Source: Stratiolaelaps scimitus
Lineage: Eukaryota > Arthropoda > Arachnida > Mesostigmata > Laelapidae
Assembly: GCA_019614645.1 (NCBI GenBank)
Contig: JABWDB010000005.1
Span: 16,419,001 to 16,483,000, forward strand
Direction: 5' to 3'
Length of the DNA stretch: 64,000 nucleotides
Shown: positions 13,641 through 26,160 of the stretch, piece after piece
How positions within the stretch are numbered: position 1 is the first letter of the stretch
Layout: every line of letters starts with the position of its first letter
Program-made: the position numbers and the translations under genes
The notes under the pieces: model-generated
Databases searched by the model: none
Seen by the model: the letters and a program-made list of their open reading frames with translations, nothing else
Told to the model about the DNA's origin: nothing

Positions 13641-14280
13641 TTTTTTGCTCGCGTCTAGGTTAGGTTTAGCTATGCATTAATAGAAACAAGGACACTAAAG
13701 GGGTACATGTTTTTCACAGATAAACATTTCAATACGAAGGTTCATACAGGGTGTAACTTATTCAAACAAAGCGTGCCGTTTGCTTGTCGCAAATATAGAT
13801 TGTCAGTTTTCAATGCGGAAGTGAGCTTATTGAGCGCTTGGACAGCACTAATGTGGGCGCATCGGACATGTGTGTGCTTCGTTCTCAATTTTCCGGTTCC
13901 ACGTTATGCTGAGAGCCTCCAATACGACCCTAACTGTGGCGTCAATTAACTCGCCGATGAAAGGTTAAACTAAAAATGCTACGCGAAACATTTTCCTAAA
14001 TTCTACATGCGCTGTGTATATACGCTACATTGATTAGTGTTGTGTGAAGCCATCCTGACAAAACAATTTGGTTAATAAGGTTGGATTGAATTAACGCCTT
14101 ACTCATTTGTCTGCCTCTAATTGCAGGTAAGCTCACCCGATGTTGTTCTTGGCCGTCACAAAACCTCAGCGGTCTCCAGAACGTATGGACGATGAAGCTC
14201 ATTCATGTTTCTCTAAACTGTCAAATAGACAAATTGCATTGATTTTTGTACAATACAGTCATATTTCTCCGACGACATCT
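13641..14280. other. AT-rich spacer containing a ratchet-like site
   Basis: AT-rich spacer with a T-rich run at its left edge. Its most notable element is the acceptor/donor junction at 14126/14127, listed separately. Confidence 0.45.
14100..14132 (+). promoter_or_regulatory. Candidate recursive (ratchet) splice site
   Basis: A pyrimidine-leaning run (tttgtctgcctctaattgcag, 14106-14126) is followed at once by gtaagc (14127). An acceptor abutting a donor is the zero-length-exon pattern used to remove long introns stepwise in Drosophila and other animals. It lies in an AT-rich spacer about 14 kb upstream of the coding exons and on the same strand. Confidence 0.35.
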
Positions 14281-16320
14281 CGTTGCCACCTGGAGCCAGC
14301 TGGCCTCGAAACAGACGCCAAGGGCGTGCTTGTAGGGGCCGCCGTCTCAAGTCTTCTTTGTCCCTATATGGCTGCACTATGCCCGTCCGTTTAAGGCGCT
14401 GGATCTGACAGCAGCGGCGCAAGCTTGTCAGATCGGGTCCGTTCCCTCGAGAATGCTCGTCTCGGCGGACTGCTTGATGCACAGCTCCCCTCTGTGACAC
14501 GCACGGCCTCCCTGTCGGACTCTCTCTCTAACTCGCTTCTCTAACGCTATCCTTACCTCGTCGTCTGCCCCGGAGAACACATGGAGCACAAGAGTGATAT
14601 TCTCACGTCGTCGAGTCGTCGAACGCGAACGAGCAAGCGTCGAAGCGACTAGAAGCGAGCGCGCAGGCGGGCACGTTCGCCCGAGAAGGGGAACAGAGTA
14701 ACAGGGTGGTAGGTAGGGCAGCAGCAGCATCAGCAGCAGCAGGCGTTAGCCGTTGCAGAGCACGGCCCCGGTAACGGTCCGGACACTCTATCGAGTGTCT
14801 ATGGCGGATAACGCCACTACGCCGTGGTCAACCCCCGAACGCTTTCTCATCATACACACACAAACGCACACGGACAACGTACGCCGTTAGAAGGGAACGC
14901 GGCCGCATTCCCAGTGTTGTAGCGAAACTCTCCATGTTCTCGCGTTGGAAGAAGGTAACGCCGAGAGGGGTATTGACGATCTCTCGCCTACCCGGTCGAA
15001 AGCAGCAGGCTGAGTTAGTGGGCTGACTGTAAAGAGAGCACGTTTTTCGTTCGTTCGCTGGATGGTGGTGACGCTGATCTTGCTACTGGTGCCGCTACCC
15101 CCTCCCCCCCGAAGTATCTAGACTCTGCACCTCGACCAGCACTCATGGTCATCAGCAGTTCCGAATCCTCGGCCACCATCCTCAACAGCATATCCGAGCG
15201 CTAGCGAGATCGCCGCCCGATCGTCTAGGAGACGTTATCCACGACGAAAGACCCGGGGGGTTACATGCTGGTTTGCGGGATGGCATAGTCGACTAGGTCA
15301 CTCTGCACTCTGTCCGGATGCACAGTGAATGGCTGAAGGGCGGAGCGGTCACTAGATAGCGGGTAGCAACAAGGGCTGGCCGCATGGAGTGGTCATGCCG
15401 CGATACCCCTTACTCAGCGTCGCTCGTAGCGTGGTATGGCGCTTTCGTCGTCCTCGCCTTCGCGGCCGACACGCCCGTCGCCCGCTAAAAGCGTATAAAT
15501 TCGATGCGGCAGGGGCCGGCAGCCGTCAAGCAGAGCTGGCCACCAACGTTGGTCTCGTTGGCCAATAAATAAAGTACGGAGCAGCGGGGAAGCACTCTAC
15601 GCCCTCGCTCGTCGCCATAGGCACACCATCGATGAGACAGACCGGACCACTACTACGGAAGAAGCAAAGGCGCCTGCTCACTCTTCACGTGCTACCCCCA
15701 CCCCGGCGACCGGCTCATCCCAGAGCTACCGACACCCCCAATACAGCAGCAGCAACAGCAGCAGCAGGCGTCGTCAGCTGCTGCTGCTGCTGCTTCTTGC
15801 TTCCACGCTCTAAAAGTAGACCACTGGTATCGTCAGACGAGCGGACCGTACAGCATCTGCTATTCGTGCTGCTCCCTCGACCGTCGTTGCGTGCAGAGAA
15901 CCGTCCCCGGCTCCTTAGGGGGGCATTGTACACGGACAGCCATGCACCAACGACGCACATCGTACGAGCCAGCCGGCCGGCTGGCCTTCGACCTTTTCGT
16001 GGTTCCTGGCCTTCGGCCGACTCTCGACAACACACTTCCACCCCGGTGGGGCCCAACCACTACTCCCCTTGCACACGACGAGATACGGAACGAGGCCACT
16101 TACGATAGTCCTTTGGTGGCGCTCGTTGCCTCTTCGCTTGCTCTCCGAAAAGGCTCGGGCCATAAGGCCACCCCGTGGGGCCAGCGGCGTAAAGGATAAA
16201 GAGTGGACGATGTACACTCGCTCGAGATGAGACACAGCATCAGGGCAGAGGGGAGTATCACTTGCTGTGGCGGTAAGTCCAGCTATTGAGGGTTGGGTTT
16301 CGACAACCTTCAAAAAGGGA
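14281..16320. other. GC/CpG-rich block E
   Basis: CpG-rich DNA with CAG/CTG-rich patches (about 15745-15795), a TATA-like core promoter candidate at 15494, and several E-box strings. The long frame at 15632-16108 translates to Arg/Pro/Cys-rich sequence and looks non-coding. Confidence 0.45.
15494..15530 (+). promoter_or_regulatory. Possible TATA-containing core promoter
   Basis: TATAAAT at 15494-15500 is followed by a TCA initiator-like string at 15526-15528, with the A about 34 nt from the first T of the TATA. This spacing fits RNA polymerase II core promoters. The surroundings are CpG-rich, and the same strand later carries the coding exons. No transcript evidence is available, and TATA strings occur by chance. 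Confidence 0.25.
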
Positions 16321-17020
16321 CGACCTGTAATGCGTTAAACGTCATATCGACACGCTAGATATAGGAAACGCTAGTTTATTAGAATTGTGCGATGATAGTA
16401 TTGTATCAGTTGAACTCATCTATTGTCGATTATGCTGGCACGAATTGAAAATTGCCTGTATTGTGGGAGAAATAGCGTTAGAATTGGCTATGTGTTCCGA
16501 TTGTTAACGATATCACATTGAGCAATTTCAGAATTTGAGACACGAACACATAAACAACTGTGTGTGTGTGGATTTCGTCAACTCGCCGAAATAACGGGAT
16601 CGAAAGTAATGCCATGCTGACCGTGATCTCAGATATATTTTATTTGTCTGAGTCTGATACAGTTGACCTTGGGAGAGTATCGGCCGGCAAACGGCAGAAA
16701 TCATTCCACGCAAATTGTTTCATTGTTCGAAGTCAAGTCAAACAAACATTTTAGTATACTCTACATGATATACTGTGTAGTTTGAGCCTGATCTTCCCCA
16801 ATGACAGATGCAGTAACGAAACGAATCAATTGTCTTCGTTGTGATAAACATGACCGTGCAATTGAACTTGGAGTGGCCCTGTCAGGGCACTAGGGTTTTA
16901 CTCATACGGGCTGTCAATGACTATTCGAAGCGACAGAGGTTCACCTTATAACAAAACTTAGGCATTGTAAAAATTGCAGTTGCTTTAACAAACCAACAAA
17001 TCTTTACCCTTGTTTAGCAT
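16321..17020. other. AT-rich spacer
   Basis: AT-rich spacer without a supported gene or repeat. Confidence 0.45.
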
Positions 17021-18870
17021 TTTGATATCTTCACTTCGAGCGGCCTGTTTGAGAGTCTGGGCGCACCGTACCCCTGTTGTATTATGTGTTCGCTTCGCCT
17101 ATGCATCGTCGGCTGCAATTGTCTGAGTCGAATGTCCACTCGAAGCCATAGTCCAGATTGAGAGGTCGCCCACCTCCCTTTCAACGTGTCTCCAAGGGTC
17201 CCCAATGTCAATGTCCTCAAGCAACCAGCAAATGCGTTAGACCAGTGGCAAATCGACGCACTCAGCAATAGCCCCCCCCCCCGCTTCTTTGCGTGACTCT
17301 GCGTGCGCGGCGGTACTGTACGCTCGTTCGCGTCTGTTGACGTCGTTTTGTTATTTAACTGGACCCTGTGCAACAGCAGCGCGCGGCAGCAAAGACAGCA
17401 GGAGCTGAGCACCGAGGCTTTGGTGGTGGTAGTGCCTGCTGCTCGACGACCTGCCACCGGGGGCTAAGCACGACCAATCCACAATTTGTCCAATCAATAG
17501 CATCCAGCCACCCAAGCCCATCGTGCACGCTCGGACCGGTCGTGGTGGCCAAGTGAGACCGACACTGCTGATGCTATTGCCGGCCGGTTGCGACGACGAT
17601 CCGATCGACCCACCGCGGCCGCCGCCGCCACCACCGGGCAGAGGCTAAAAATGTGAACTCCTGGAGTTCACCCTTTGGCTCTGCCGCTCGCTGGCTGAAC
17701 GTCACTGCTCAGCGACTGGTTTTGCCGCTGCAGTCCGCTGCTGCCACCGCTGATCAAGCTGGAGCGAGCCAACGAGCGAACGCTGGAGATAGCAGGTTCT
17801 CTCCCACGACTTCCCGTTCGATCCTCGTTGCCACCGAGCAACGCCTAGAGCCTCCTTCCTCAAAAGGTGTTATAGAACGTAGGGCAGCAGATTGGGGGTA
17901 ACTGGGGACACGGTGGCGTTGGTGGTGGTGCTGCTGCTGCTACTACCCCAAATCGTGCCTACCCTGATCCGTCCGAATGCCTGGTCGACCTCGGCCTGTG
18001 TCCGGCTGTGTTCCAGTCATCGGAGGAGGGCGGGCGAGAGAGAGAAAGCGGCCGACGAACGCAAGAAGCAGGGGACAGGGCTTCCCGGCGCCTTCCGCCG
18101 CCGGCACCGGCAGCAGCGGCAGCAGCAGCAGTAGTGCCACCTCATAAAAACAGGCGATAATTAGCCGTTTTTATTTGCTTCCCCCTTTGCTGCCTGCCGG
18201 TCTGCCTTGCCCGCGCTCGCCTTTGCCTTCCAACACTCGACCGCCTGGCGACCGAGGCGCCGGCCGTCGGCTGCCGTCGACGACCTGAGCGCTCTATGTG
18301 ACTCTGTTCGTCGCGCTCAACCGCCAGCGGCAGCGGGTCCCGACTCCTACCGGGAGTCGTTTCTCGTCGGGACTCGGAGGGCGGCAGCGCGTCGCTTCTC
18401 GAACTTCTTTCTGCTGCGCGCCAGCTCCTCGGTGACAGTCTGCTCTGCAGCAGGTCTGATATTTCAATCCAATCGAGTTGGAACAGCAGAACAGCGGCGA
18501 GACGCCCCTCGGTGTATCCATTCAGTTATCAGCAGTAGCAGCGCTCGATAGCAGTCCCATCGAGTCTCATGCAAAAGGGGGAGGCGGCAAGGGTCGCAAA
18601 CGAGCTCGACCCAAGCGGAGGTGTCCGCACGTTCGAAGAGATCATTCCCAGCGAAAAATTGTGCCAATCGGAAACTTAGCGAGTAAGAGGTCAAGCGAAA
18701 TTGAGGACAGAGTCACTATGGCGTTCAGGGAAGCACTAAACGGCGAGGATCATCATGGAACGTCAGCCACAGGCTACGGCGAGCACGAAATAGCAACTGA
18801 TCCTAGCTTGGGTTTGAAGGCTGTGATGGCGTTTTCGCCTATTGTTTTGATGCGATCGATGCTAACGGGC
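17021..18870. other. GC/CpG-rich block F
   Basis: CpG-rich block with a C11 run (17272-17282), CAG/CTG patches and interlocking inverted repeats at 18337-18373. A 145-codon frame crossing its right edge (18478-18915) starts at TTG and meets a stop just upstream, so it is not accepted as an exon. Confidence 0.45.
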
Positions 18871-19180
18871 AAGATTCGTTTTACAATACAATATTGTTAT
18901 AACGAGAATGAATGATTGATGTCGTGATGCGCACGTGTCTAATTATGAATCTATCATCGATTATCTACGTTTACCATTGGTCTGTCGCCAGGACCAGCTC
19001 GCTCTTTACCTAACGGCACTCAAATAACGCGCACGTACGATCGGAGAAAAGGCTTCATTCCATGCTCAATTAATCTACCGCTTCGCATTCGTTCAAGTCA
19101 TATATTCATAGCTATTATATTTTTGCCACAACCTTACCGACTGTGAGGTTATCTGCTTTGACGAAAATTGACCAGTAGCT
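18871..19180. other. Short AT-rich spacer
   Basis: About 300 nt of AT-rich sequence between two GC-rich blocks. Nothing further is seen. Confidence 0.4.
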
Positions 19181-21720
19181 AGCTATCTATCTATCCATCG
19201 TCTCGCCAATACCCTCTCGTTAACTGCACTCGCATTGAAACGAATTGTCCCTGCTATCCGCGCTTGAGTCTGACGCTCTGCTCTGTTCCACTTCCACTCC
19301 AATTGCGACGAGTATTGCCTACAACGGCGGAGCACACCCGAGCGCCAGAGGCCAACAGGGCAGGACCCGACAGGTGTACTTGCTTCCTGTCTTGGAGTCC
19401 CCATACATTCGAGGTCGGTACTGTTATATAATAATAGCACTTGAGCGTGCTCCCTCTAGTTAGAACATGCACGGCCGCCGGCCCTCCCTGCGTCCCTGTT
19501 TAACCGGCCGACCATTTGTCGGTTGCTCTGCTGCTGCTGCTGCCGTCTTCACTATAACTGTTAGTACAGTAGTGGCTTCCAATGACCTCCGACATCGTTC
19601 GACAGGACATCGTCGTGCAGTCGGTCGTCGACGAATTGCGCCAATTGCTGTCTTGCCATGCTGTTTGCCTATTTCGGCTGGCTGGCTGGCAACGCCACAG
19701 CTGGCGTCCCATGTGACCATACTGTTTTCGGAGGGCATACTCCAGAGACTCATCCCTACAGATGCAGTCGAAAACAGCAGCGGTACCAACTGTGGTGTCC
19801 TGCCCGCCGCTACGATGTCTGATGCTGGCGGGCGAGCTCCACGATTAGCGCTACCGTGCAGACGGATGGATGGTTGGATCGGCGTCTACATACGACAGCT
19901 TGTGGCGGAGTTGTGCGTTGCCTTCGTGCGGTGCTCGACTCGGTGGCTCCGTGCTCCGTTCTGCTGCAGCCACTGCTGCTGCTGCTGCTGTCGACTGTGG
20001 ACCCACCTCCTGCTGCACCCTTCCCCGTCGTCGACAGGCTGGCGGCGCGAGCGGCCCTCGCGCGCAGCCTCTGAGCTCCCGCCTTCTCACCAATGAATAT
20101 CAAACATTTTTACAACTAGCCGCGCCCCCCGCTGCCGGCGCAGCGCCGCTGCCGCCGTTGTCGTCGTCGTCGTCTTCTTCTTCTTTTTCTTCTCGGAGCG
20201 CGCTTCCGAGCCTGGCCCACACCGCACACCCACCAACATCCCACCGACACTCCACGAGTCGCGTTCCCTCCTCGTTCACCCCGTTTACAGTCCCCTTACA
20301 TGGACCCCGTGTGGGCTTGGTCGCCCGAACGTTGGCAGGCGAAGTCGACGGTACAGGAAAGAAGTGGCGCACACAGGCGCGCCGCGCTTCGTGCCGTGGA
20401 GTGAGTGCAGTGAAGTTGAGAGAAGGCAGCCTGCAACGTTAGAGCAGACCCCCACCACAAAGCCATCACCAGCGCCATCGACACTGCCACCACAGAACTA
20501 CGCTACCGATCAAGTAGCGGCAAGTAGTTGATCGGTAGCTAGTAAGGCTGCGTGGACGAGCGCACGAGTCAGACAACAGGCCCCAACAACAGTGTGTTGC
20601 CTGCCTCTCGTGCGGGAATCAGTCCAGTGTCGGATGCGTCTGTCTGGGATATGCGGCGCGCGGGGCGAAGTCAGCGAGCCGAGAAGTCGGGAAGCAGTAG
20701 TCTGGGAGAGCCGTGGACGTTCTGAAGGGGGCCCTTGTGGGGGCAGGAGCGCGGCATGGTCCGCCCACGGACGCTCGCCCGTCGGCCTGTGGGCGCGCTC
20801 TCCGCTCTGCGTTGCCTGCACTGCTCCGTAAAAATCCTCGCTCGACAGCAGAACGTCGGCGGCGGTGGTGGAGGCGGTGGCGGTACGGCGAAGTCGGTCG
20901 GCGGAGCCGACGTTATCCGCAAAGTAACGTCAGCTCGACCGCCGGCCCAGGCTGGTTGGGCTGGCTTGGGCAGGCGAGCGCGGCCTGGGGGCACCGCGGA
21001 GAGGGGCGTTGGGCTGGGTCGGAGCTCGGGGGACCGCAAGAGCGAGGGCGCGCGTTTACGGAGATGACGGCGCCGCTGTCAGCTGTGTCGGCCGCCTTAC
21101 GGCAACGGCAGACAGACTACACCCGTCAGTGGGTACGACGGGCGAGGGACGAGAGGAAGGCGGAGGAGCCGGAGCGCGGGAGGCGGGACACCGACGGAAA
21201 ACGGGCGGGGCGCGCCGACAAATGGGCACTCCGCGATGGGCGCCGGCCCGCGAGGGCGTCCCAAGGCAAGCCGCCTGCTGCTGCTGCTGCTAGACCGAGC
21301 AGTGCAGCCACGACGGCGGCACGATGACGGCAGAATGGAACACGCAGAACAGAATACAGACGGCGAAGAACAACGACCGCCGTCCGGAAAACGCTAGCGA
21401 GGCAGCCAGGCAGTCGGACAGGCAACTGACTTGGATATGGCTGACGAGGTGGCGTGTAGTACGATAGCTTCGGCCAGCCTAGCCTGCAGAACCTAACCGA
21501 CCGCAGCAGAGTTGCGGCACGCTGTCCAGAATGTCGAGCAAGAAGAAAGGGTCGAGGGAAATAGAGAGAGAAAGAGAGACAGAGAGAGAGAACAAGCAAG
21601 CGACGGAGAGCTATGCACAGAATGGGGCAGACCTCCAGCGGAAACTGAGAACGTCACGAGTGACGGCTAGCATACTGCCATGTTGAACCGGCACAGGGGG
21701 TAGTTTTCTGCGATCGAGGA
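19181..21720. other. GC/CpG-rich block G, CpG-island-like
   Basis: This looks like the most GC- and CpG-dense part of the window, especially 20600-21320. Frames of 200 codons or more occur in several phases because stop codons are rare in such sequence. Their Arg/Gly/Ala/Pro-rich translations show no domain. It ends abruptly in AT-rich DNA near 21.72 kb. A promoter or 5' untranslated exon is a reasonable but unproven guess. Confidence 0.45.
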
Positions 21721-24700
21721 CGTGTGCTCGAGTTCCTCGCAAGGCCAGAGTACGTATGATGCTGAATGATTCACCTGGAATGACGCAGTGTTACCGTGAG
21801 CGGTTACTGTTAATATTGGTCTGACTGCTCAAACATCGATGAGTGTTGGTGATGTTGGTTGGTGGAATAATACTAAAAATAGTAATTGATGAACAGAAAA
21901 TTCGGGGGGAACTACTGCAGATGGCAGAGAATGTTCGTGGGAATGAATTAATCACTCATTGATTGGTGGAGTGAACTATATAGAGTAAATTATGTTCATT
22001 CACATACGCAACTCTTGTAGAGGTGTGGAAAAATGTCATTGAGAGATCGAGCGGAGAAAAAGAGATGCTGCTGCCAACGGCCATAAATGGTTGCTATCAT
22101 TAGATGAATAGTACAAATGGAAGCAGCGTGGGATTCAAACGAGTTTGAGCGCGACACATTCACGATATTGACCACGATGCATCTTTGAGCAAAAAATCAG
22201 GTTAGACAGGCGCAATGAAATTTAATCAAATCCGGCGCATTTTAGATCGGCGGACAATAGATACACTACATAGATAGATAATCAACCTGAAGTACACTAG
22301 GTCAGGTGGTGAGTAGATCCACCTCAAGATGACCAGGGCTATCCACCTTGAAAAAGTGGCGGCGCAGTTGTTTCAATAGGAAATGCTATCGCGTTGTAGG
22401 TATCTGACATCCACCCAAGGCTTCGAAATTCATCTCTACAGAGAAAATATTTTACCCAAATCTTCGCTACGAGCGTTAGCACAAATGCGATTGCCAGAAC
22501 CCACCGTAATAAGCGCCAAATTGCTTATAAAGTCGAAAATTTAAAGTCGTAAATTTACGACTGTCGCGCGCTAGGGTTCAGCCTTTCGTGTACATATTTC
22601 CGAGTGAACCATTTTCGTTTTAGTGATGCGCCGCATTTCGCCGGCCACTGACAAGGTGACAATCGGCACCTACAACTTATCGGCTAACTTTGTCAACAGT
22701 TGACAACTAGCGAGCTATTTTTCCGAGCTGACCCGTGATGCTCTCCCTATGCTTCCGCTGATATGTTCGGAAGCACTTTCCTTTCGGGCCCCAGCTCCAA
22801 GGAGCCGTCAGGAGTGGTGTCGCTGGACTTATCCTACGCGCGCTATTATCGCCGCATAATTATACGAAAAGTCAGTAGCTTTTAAGTTTGAACACACGTT
22901 TACTCGACGCGATCGAGGCGCACCGGGGATGAAGGGCCTAAAGCATGCCACTGTATTGCGATGCGATAGCGCTCGTAACGCCACCCGTGGCTTTTGTTCG
23001 AAACAGGCGAGCAAGCTTCGGGCGTTCGACACGGAGGGCGCCACCCGTTACGAGTGATCAATTCTCTTGTCTGCGGGCAACCAGTAGTTGGATACGCAGC
23101 TTCCTCATTCGGATTGTGCCGAGGAAAAGTGGCCGGGTTTGAGCGCTGGCCAGTGACAATTCATTTTGCGCACTTTCAAATCATGGCGGGCGAAAACTTG
23201 CGAAATGCAAATTGAATCAGAAAGCGATCAATTGAACGTGCTTGGAAAATCATTTCGTACGTTTAAGCTAAGGTCAAAGTATAAAAAGCATATGTAGAAA
23301 GGCGTATTATTTTTATGATGACCATGATACTAAGAATAATAATCTGTCGCTACATGTATCTTTTTGTCTGTACTATGTATAGATCATACTTGATGTCAGA
23401 CTTATGTACATACCAAACCATAATAGCTTTTTGTTTAGTATAAAATCAATGCACGAACGTATCACTGTATTGTACGTTGTTTAAAAAGCTCTTTAGAAAT
23501 TACCCGCTATGAAGCTATACGTGACGGGTGGGCCTAGCTAGACGTACACTGCATCGGTTAAATATTACGATTACTACCCACTTTTGAGGTGGTGATAGCT
23601 TAATAGTAAAAGGTGTAAATCTACGACCTTCCGCATACGAAGGACAACTGCCAAAGCACTCCGTGACAGTGCTGAAATTTATTGTAGCTATTGTACGGCT
23701 GACATTATAATCAAATATGCCAGTGATCAATTAGCCCCTTGCATTAATGAAATAGTGTCAATCCGGGCGGCGTGGGGGTGCGCCGATCATTTGGATTCAT
23801 AAGTCTATGGTTTGAATTCCGCACGATAGCACATCATGGTTTGAAGTACTACGGGCGCAGTTCCGAACGACGGCCAAAATACCAATAAATCCACGGATAA
23901 AAACAGATATACAAGATAGCACAATAATGAAATGAATCCACCATTTATATCATAAATAGTCATTCGATCGTAATCATATACCATATGGCGAGCTCTTTGT
24001 AAATCTCTAGAAAGAGAACTTGTTTTACGCCTATATTTTCGATGTTAGTACCCAGAAATACGATCTCTGAACAACTCTAGAAAGCGCTTTCATCACAAGC
24101 TTCAGTTATTTTGCCCATACACACACAGACAGCCGCCCCCACTTCGAACATCTGCTGGCAGAACACGTGACAACGAGTGACTCTCAATCCTTGGCAAGGT
24201 TTGAGTGTCGAAAGTATCATATTCTGATAGAACATAACAGTAAAAAGTATAGGCTTTACTAAATTGGATTATCAACGTCTCACAAGACCATAAACACGTC
24301 GCAGCAATGGCGCACGTTGGCCATAAACGTGCCCTCGCTGTTAAGGCCATCTAGCAACTTATTATACGAAAAGCGAACTCAGCCGGAATCGATCTGCATT
24401 CGCCGCCGTAGGAGACCTCGCTCCGCCAGCCGGGGGCTGGCAGTTCTGAGTAGTCGTTCCGCAACAACTTCATTCATGCGTTTTGCATTGATGCCGTTTT
24501 TTTTGCCGACTACGATTATATTGCTGCTGATGCTGCTGCCGCCAACACCACCACCACCACCACCACTCAGCAGCGCACAGACATCATTTGCACATTTTTT
24601 TTTCATTGTATCTACCATTAGCATCCGCCGTCGGGTCTACGTCTCGATTCGCGTAGATATCATGTTATAGATTAAGCTCGACCCGTTCGTTCGCTCGTAC

Positions 24701-25950
24701 CGTACGTCGTGAAAATACGCCGTTCGATATTGCGCTCGTAAAACGGCAATCCCGTTTGCGGCTACTTCGGCTAATGCTACTACTTCTACTAGTACTACTA
24801 CCTGCTACCACATTACTACATTCTAGTGAAATTTTCCACAGGAAGAAGAAGAAAAGAAACAAGGAAAGTTGAATGTAGACTGGTCATATTGGCGACGAGC
24901 ATCGTTCATCTCGCCCTCTCGGGGCCTGAAAGTCGCCTGTTGTTGTTGTAACACTATACGCGTCGCTTGTGGATCGTCACTACTTTTTTTATGTGGGTCT
25001 AATATCAATACAGGGAATCGTGGCCACAAATAAAAGCCTTTCGGCCGGACGCACGCACACAGGCGGGGCAGCCGGATAATTCAAGCAGACAGATTTTATA
25101 GATGTAAATATCGAATGGATTTTTGGAGTGCGATCGACAGTCGTCAATTACAAGTCAAAATTATGGTGGCGATGATCGGCGTGTTGCCGTTGATGTTGTT
25201 GCTGCTGTTTACGTTATTATTTACGTCGAGCGTTTACGACTCGGGACGGCATCGATGCACGGCTACATTGGTTTTGCCAATACGAGCCAATGCCAATGGA
25301 CTCCGGCGTAGCCGCGAGCGCCTACAAATCGATACTATTGTATCATTCGTACGTGGTTAACGGTGGCCGGCGGCTTTGTTCGCGACATCTGATATTTCGC
25401 CAGCTAGCCTATCCATTTATTTATTAGAGAAATAGAGCCTTTTGTTGTACTTTCGTGTATATCGGTGGCGTCATGTGGCACAAAGATCCTGTAGTTCGTC
25501 TTTCGATGTAAAGCTGAGCTTTTCTGTATTGTATAACGCGCGGACTAGCTTGCTAAATCAAACCATTAGCAACAAGCAAACATATATAGATATATATACA
25601 TATAAAGAGAGAGAGAGAGAGAGAGAATGATATGTTAATAGAATATCGGAGGATACCACGCCTCGATTTTTGATGAGGACTGTGTCCGCTTGGCTAGAAA
25701 CAGCAGCAGTGCTATTGCTGAATGAGTTTCGACTGTTTCGACACTACCTCCTACTAACAACCCTGTAACAAAAATATAGCCCGTAGTTAACAACGCTCGA
25801 TGATGAGCAGTGGCGATAGTGTCTACAGTGGCCACGGACGGTCCACGTAACTATAGGCCTCCATTGTGTCTATTCCACATAGAAGGCTACATTAGACACG
25901 ACGACAATAACAACAACAGCCGTAATAACCAGTTATGATTAAAAATGCAT
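21721..25950. other. AT-rich non-coding stretch
   Basis: Mostly AT-rich sequence with a perfect 18-bp palindrome (22545-22562), a short CAC repeat (about 24543-24566) and a (GA)n tract (about 25604-25626). No frame is convincing. Confidence 0.45.
22545..22562. repeat. Perfect 18-bp palindrome
   Basis: AGTCGTAAATTTACGACT equals its reverse complement. It could be a dimeric factor site or chance. Confidence 0.95.
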
Positions 25951-25954
25951 TGGA

Positions 25955-26160
25955 CCTGAGTACAGATCCCTGACTCAGGGGAGGGACCACCTCCCACCAT
26001 GCAGAACTAGTGCCCGTAGGGACTGCCCCCCGAGGTTATTCTTACCTCCACCATCAGCAGGAGTTACCGGTCGGTGCGAACCCGTGAGCGGCTCCGAGTA
26101 CTCGACTTTCTGCCGCCAGCCTCTACGGTCTATATTCGTCTTGTCCAGCGGCTACCACAT
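25955..26160. other. Compact GC-rich island with clustered hairpins
   Basis: In AT-rich surroundings this interval carries CCTGAGT/ACTCAGG (25955-25961 with 25973-25979), GGGAGG/CCTCCC (25979-25984 with 25990-25995) and a CGAGTACTCG palindrome (26095-26104). A structured RNA or a binding-site cluster is possible. I match it to no known RNA family. Confidence 0.3.

Noticed and set aside
15632..16313. Overlapping 100-158-codon frames
   Set aside because: Same reason: composition-driven, no domain and no splice context.
18478..18915. 145-codon frame with a nuclear-localisation-like KGRKRARPKRR segment
   Set aside because: It starts at TTG. The nearest good acceptor (18450) is followed by an in-frame TGA at 18457, and no donor is evident.
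19467..21599. Frames of 110-209 codons in the CpG-rich block, both strands
   Set aside because: Stops are rare in GC-rich DNA. Translations are Arg/Pro/Ala/Cys-rich, mutually overlapping and without domains.
26030..26110. U1 snRNA-like start (attcttacctcc)
   Set aside because: Only the first dozen or so bases resemble U1. The Sm site and stem-loops are not found.
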